From positions 56,791,301 through 56,855,300 of the forward strand of contig CP136061.1 in assembly GCA_032622095.1 (NCBI GenBank): a stretch of 64,000 nt of DNA. Reading direction: 5' to 3'. How positions within the stretch are numbered: the first letter of the stretch is position 1; each line of letters opens with the position of its first letter. The notes beneath the pieces were generated by a model. The model searched no databases. It worked only from the letters and a program-made list of their open reading frames with translations, and was not told the DNA's origin. This DNA is from Siphonodentalium dalli (Eukaryota; Mollusca; Scaphopoda; Gadilida; Siphonodentaliidae). Positions 61,960 to 64,000 of the stretch are shown piece by piece. The translations under genes were made by a program, and so were the position numbers.

Positions 61960-62311
61960 ATAGCATTTTTTTCATTTTTTTTATATGACATTCGCGATAC
62001 AGAGAACTGTCCAGAATTCAATAATATCCGCATACCCATAGATTCAATTCAAGCAACCCACCACAAAACGAAAGCAGTATACCTCACTCTAATTGATATG
62101 ATATCAAGTAGTTACCATCACGGAACTCCCGAAGGCACAACAGCTAACATTGGACGCAGACGACCCATACACTATATTTACGGCTGACCAACAGCTATAT
62201 AAAATAGCATTCCATGTTTTGTGGTCTCACCCAGACAAATTCACATCAGACATTCCTCGATTGGGTGGCAATAATGTACTTATGAGTTATTTTTGGAGCA
62301 TTTGGAAGCCA
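61960..62311 (+). pseudogene. Broken fragment of an uncharacterised repetitive invertebrate ORF
   Basis: One frame reads CPEFNNIRIPIDSIQATHHK, TKAVYLTLIDM. After a shift near 62120 a second frame continues LDADDPYTIFTADQQLYKIA, FHVLWSHPDKF, IPRLGGNNVLMSYFWSIW and then stops at 62309-62311. The order (YL-x-LIDM, FTADQQLY-x-x, W-x-x-PD-x-F, PRLGG-x-x-x-LMSF) is one I associate with a multicopy, unnamed protein family of marine invertebrates that is often found near mobile DNA; this recall was not checked against a database. The function is unknown to me. The frameshift and early stop show it is not intact. Confidence 0.5.
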
Positions 62312-62540
62312 TGACCAATTGGCTTGGTAGATATATTTAAGTCAGAGTTTAGTTGGATGGAATGATGCTAATTGGGAAAATGTTCCCAATATATAGGAGA
62401 GCTGTATATAGTTCCTAAGATAGTCCTTGACAATAACGAATTTCAATGTCCAGAAGATGTCTTTTCAATGCTGGATGATCATGCGGTGAAAAGTCGCACA
62501 GCAAAAAATTGGGTTGATTTTTGAAACCGTATTTTATCAT

Positions 62541-63829
62541 GACGCTCTACGTGTGATCAGAGAGAATGTGATTGGCTGTTTTACCTCTACGTGTGATCAG
62601 AGATAATGTGATTGGCGATTTTACCTCTACGTGTGATAAGGGAGAATGTGATTGGCTGTTTTACCTCTACGTGTGATCAGAGAGAATGTGATTGGCTGTT
62701 TTACCTCTACGTGTGATCAGAGAGAATGTGATTGGCGGTTTTACCTCTACGTGTGATCAGAGAGAATGTGATTGGCTGTTTTACCTCTACGTGTGATCAG
62801 AGAGAATGTGATTGGCTGTTTTACCTCTACGTGTGACCAGAGAGAATGTGATTGGCGGTTTTACCTCTACGTGTGATCAGGGAGAATGTGATTGGCTGTT
62901 TTACCTCTACGTGTGATCAGGGAGAATGTGATTTGATGTTTTACCTCTACGTGTGATCAGAGATGATGTGATTGGCTGTTTCACCTCTACGTGTATTCAG
63001 AGAGAATGTGATTGGCTGTTTTACCTCTACGTGTGATCAGGGAGAATGTGATTGGCTGTTTTACCTCTACGTGTGATCAGAGAGAATGTGATTGGCTGTT
63101 TTACCTCTACGTGTGATCAGAGATAATGTGATTGGCGGTTTTACCTCTACGTGTGATCAGAGAGAATGTGATTGGCTGTTTTACCTCTACGTGTGATCAG
63201 AGAGAATGTGATTGGCTGTTTTACCTGTACGTGTGATCAGGGAGAATGTGATTGGCTGTTTTACCTCTACGTGTGATCAGAGAGAATGTGATTGGCTGTT
63301 TTACCTTACGTGTGATCAGAGAGAATGTGATTGGCTGTTTTACCTCTACATGTGATCAGAGAGAATGTGATTGGCTGTTTTACCTGTACGTGTGATCAGG
63401 GAGAATGTGATTGGCTGTTTTACCTCTACGTGTGATCAGAGAGAATGTGATTGGCTGTTTTACCTTACGTGTGATTAGAGAGAATGTGATTGGCTGTTTT
63501 ACCTCTACGTGTGATCAGGGAGAATGTGATTGGCTGTTTTACCTCTACGTGTGATCAGAGAGAATGTGATTGGCTGTTTTACCTCTACGCGTGATCAGAG
63601 AGAATGTGATTGGCTGTTTTACCTCTACGTGTGAGAATGTGATTGGCTGTTTTACCTCTACGTGTGATCAGGGAGAATGTGATTGGCTGTTTTACCTCTA
63701 CGTGTGAGAATGTGATTGGCTGTTTTACCTCTACGTGTGATCAGAGAGAATGTGATTGGCCTACGTGTTATCAGAGAGAACGTGATTGGCTGTTTTACCT
63801 CTACGTGTGAGAATGTGATTGGCTGTTTT
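62541..63829. repeat. 40-bp minisatellite, about 33 copies
   Basis: The unit is TTACCTCTACGTGTGATCAG followed by AGAGAATGTGATTGGCTGTT. The first 19 copies are exactly 40 bp; later ones lose one or two bases (TTACCTTACG) or drop a 10-bp block (GTGTGAGAATG). Common variants change AGAGAGAAT to AGGGAGAAT and TGGCTGTT to TGGCGGTT. Each unit holds an inverted CCAAT box (GATTGG) and the palindrome TGATCA. Confidence 0.97.
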
Positions 63830-64000
63830 AATTCGCAGATGTAAATAATATGCTACCTTATGTTTACGCATCTGGCCACGCGAATTGCGCAAGGTATGGA
63901 GAGAATAATCTAACCTCAGGAAAACATTCCGCCACATGTTTTGTCTCACTTCTTGAAAGGCGTACACATATCCCTGGCCTTTGTGATGAGATTTGGAACG

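Noticed and set aside
62541-63829. CRISPR-like array
   Set aside because: Units are contiguous 40-bp tandem copies without unique spacers, in a eukaryotic genome.

Overview
This window looks like nuclear DNA from an invertebrate animal, most likely a marine species. It is AT-rich, has no bacterial-style gene packing, and is full of short inverted-repeat transposons, tRNA-derived SINEs and simple repeats. The one gene I can place firmly is split by canonical GT/AG introns. Phylum cannot be fixed from sequence alone; the repeat types would fit a mollusc, a cephalochordate or hemichordate, or a cnidarian.

Gene content. On the minus strand, nine exons between 46302 and 28098 encode 371 consecutive codons of a sodium/chloride-coupled neurotransmitter transporter (SLC6 family), from the end of extracellular loop 2 and TM4 to TM12. 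Every junction keeps frame. The signature around TM8 (DSQFCTMEG) and GVNRFYDN after TM10 make it closest to GABA transporter GAT1 (SLC6A1). The 5' exons (N-terminus, TM1-TM3) and the last, tail-coding exon were not found. On the plus strand, a TATA box at 12162 precedes a possible first exon of an unknown gene (12222-12475). Near the right end, three decayed protein-coding remnants lie on the plus strand: a CARD-like segment (about 59.55-59.80 kb), the reverse-transcriptase C-terminus of a CR1-like LINE (60.5-60.9 kb), and a broken piece of an uncharacterised ORF often found repeated in invertebrate genomes (61.96-62.31 kb).

Mobile and repeated DNA fills much of the rest. At least five families of non-autonomous inverted-repeat elements are flanked by TTAA: two piggyBac-like ones beginning TTAACCCTTT (10266, 10880, 16466, 48671), a TTAAAGGGG palindrome (886, 17986), a TTAAAGGTACTC family (8609, 25808, 38320) and an AAAGATGG family (33780, 51689, 54172). 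Several are nested: the copy at 33780 carries a second inverted-repeat element, and the copy starting at 54172 is split by about 1.1 kb of foreign DNA. A 2.77 kb element at 3237-6007 has 304-bp inverted termini and a 5-bp target duplication. A further diverged long inverted repeat lies at 19.3-20.95 kb.

Tandem arrays: a 40-bp minisatellite of about 33 copies at the right end (62541-63829), a 125-135 bp triplicate at 49.4 kb, a degenerate 55-75 bp array at 23.4 kb, a 575-bp duplicated unit rich in GAGTCCAATATGAC hairpins inside transporter intron 7, and long (CT)n, (GA)n and (TATG)n microsatellites. I found no CRISPR array, operon, rRNA or intact tRNA gene. I see no coherent new multi-gene system; the most unusual material is the nested TTAA-element community and the hairpin array.
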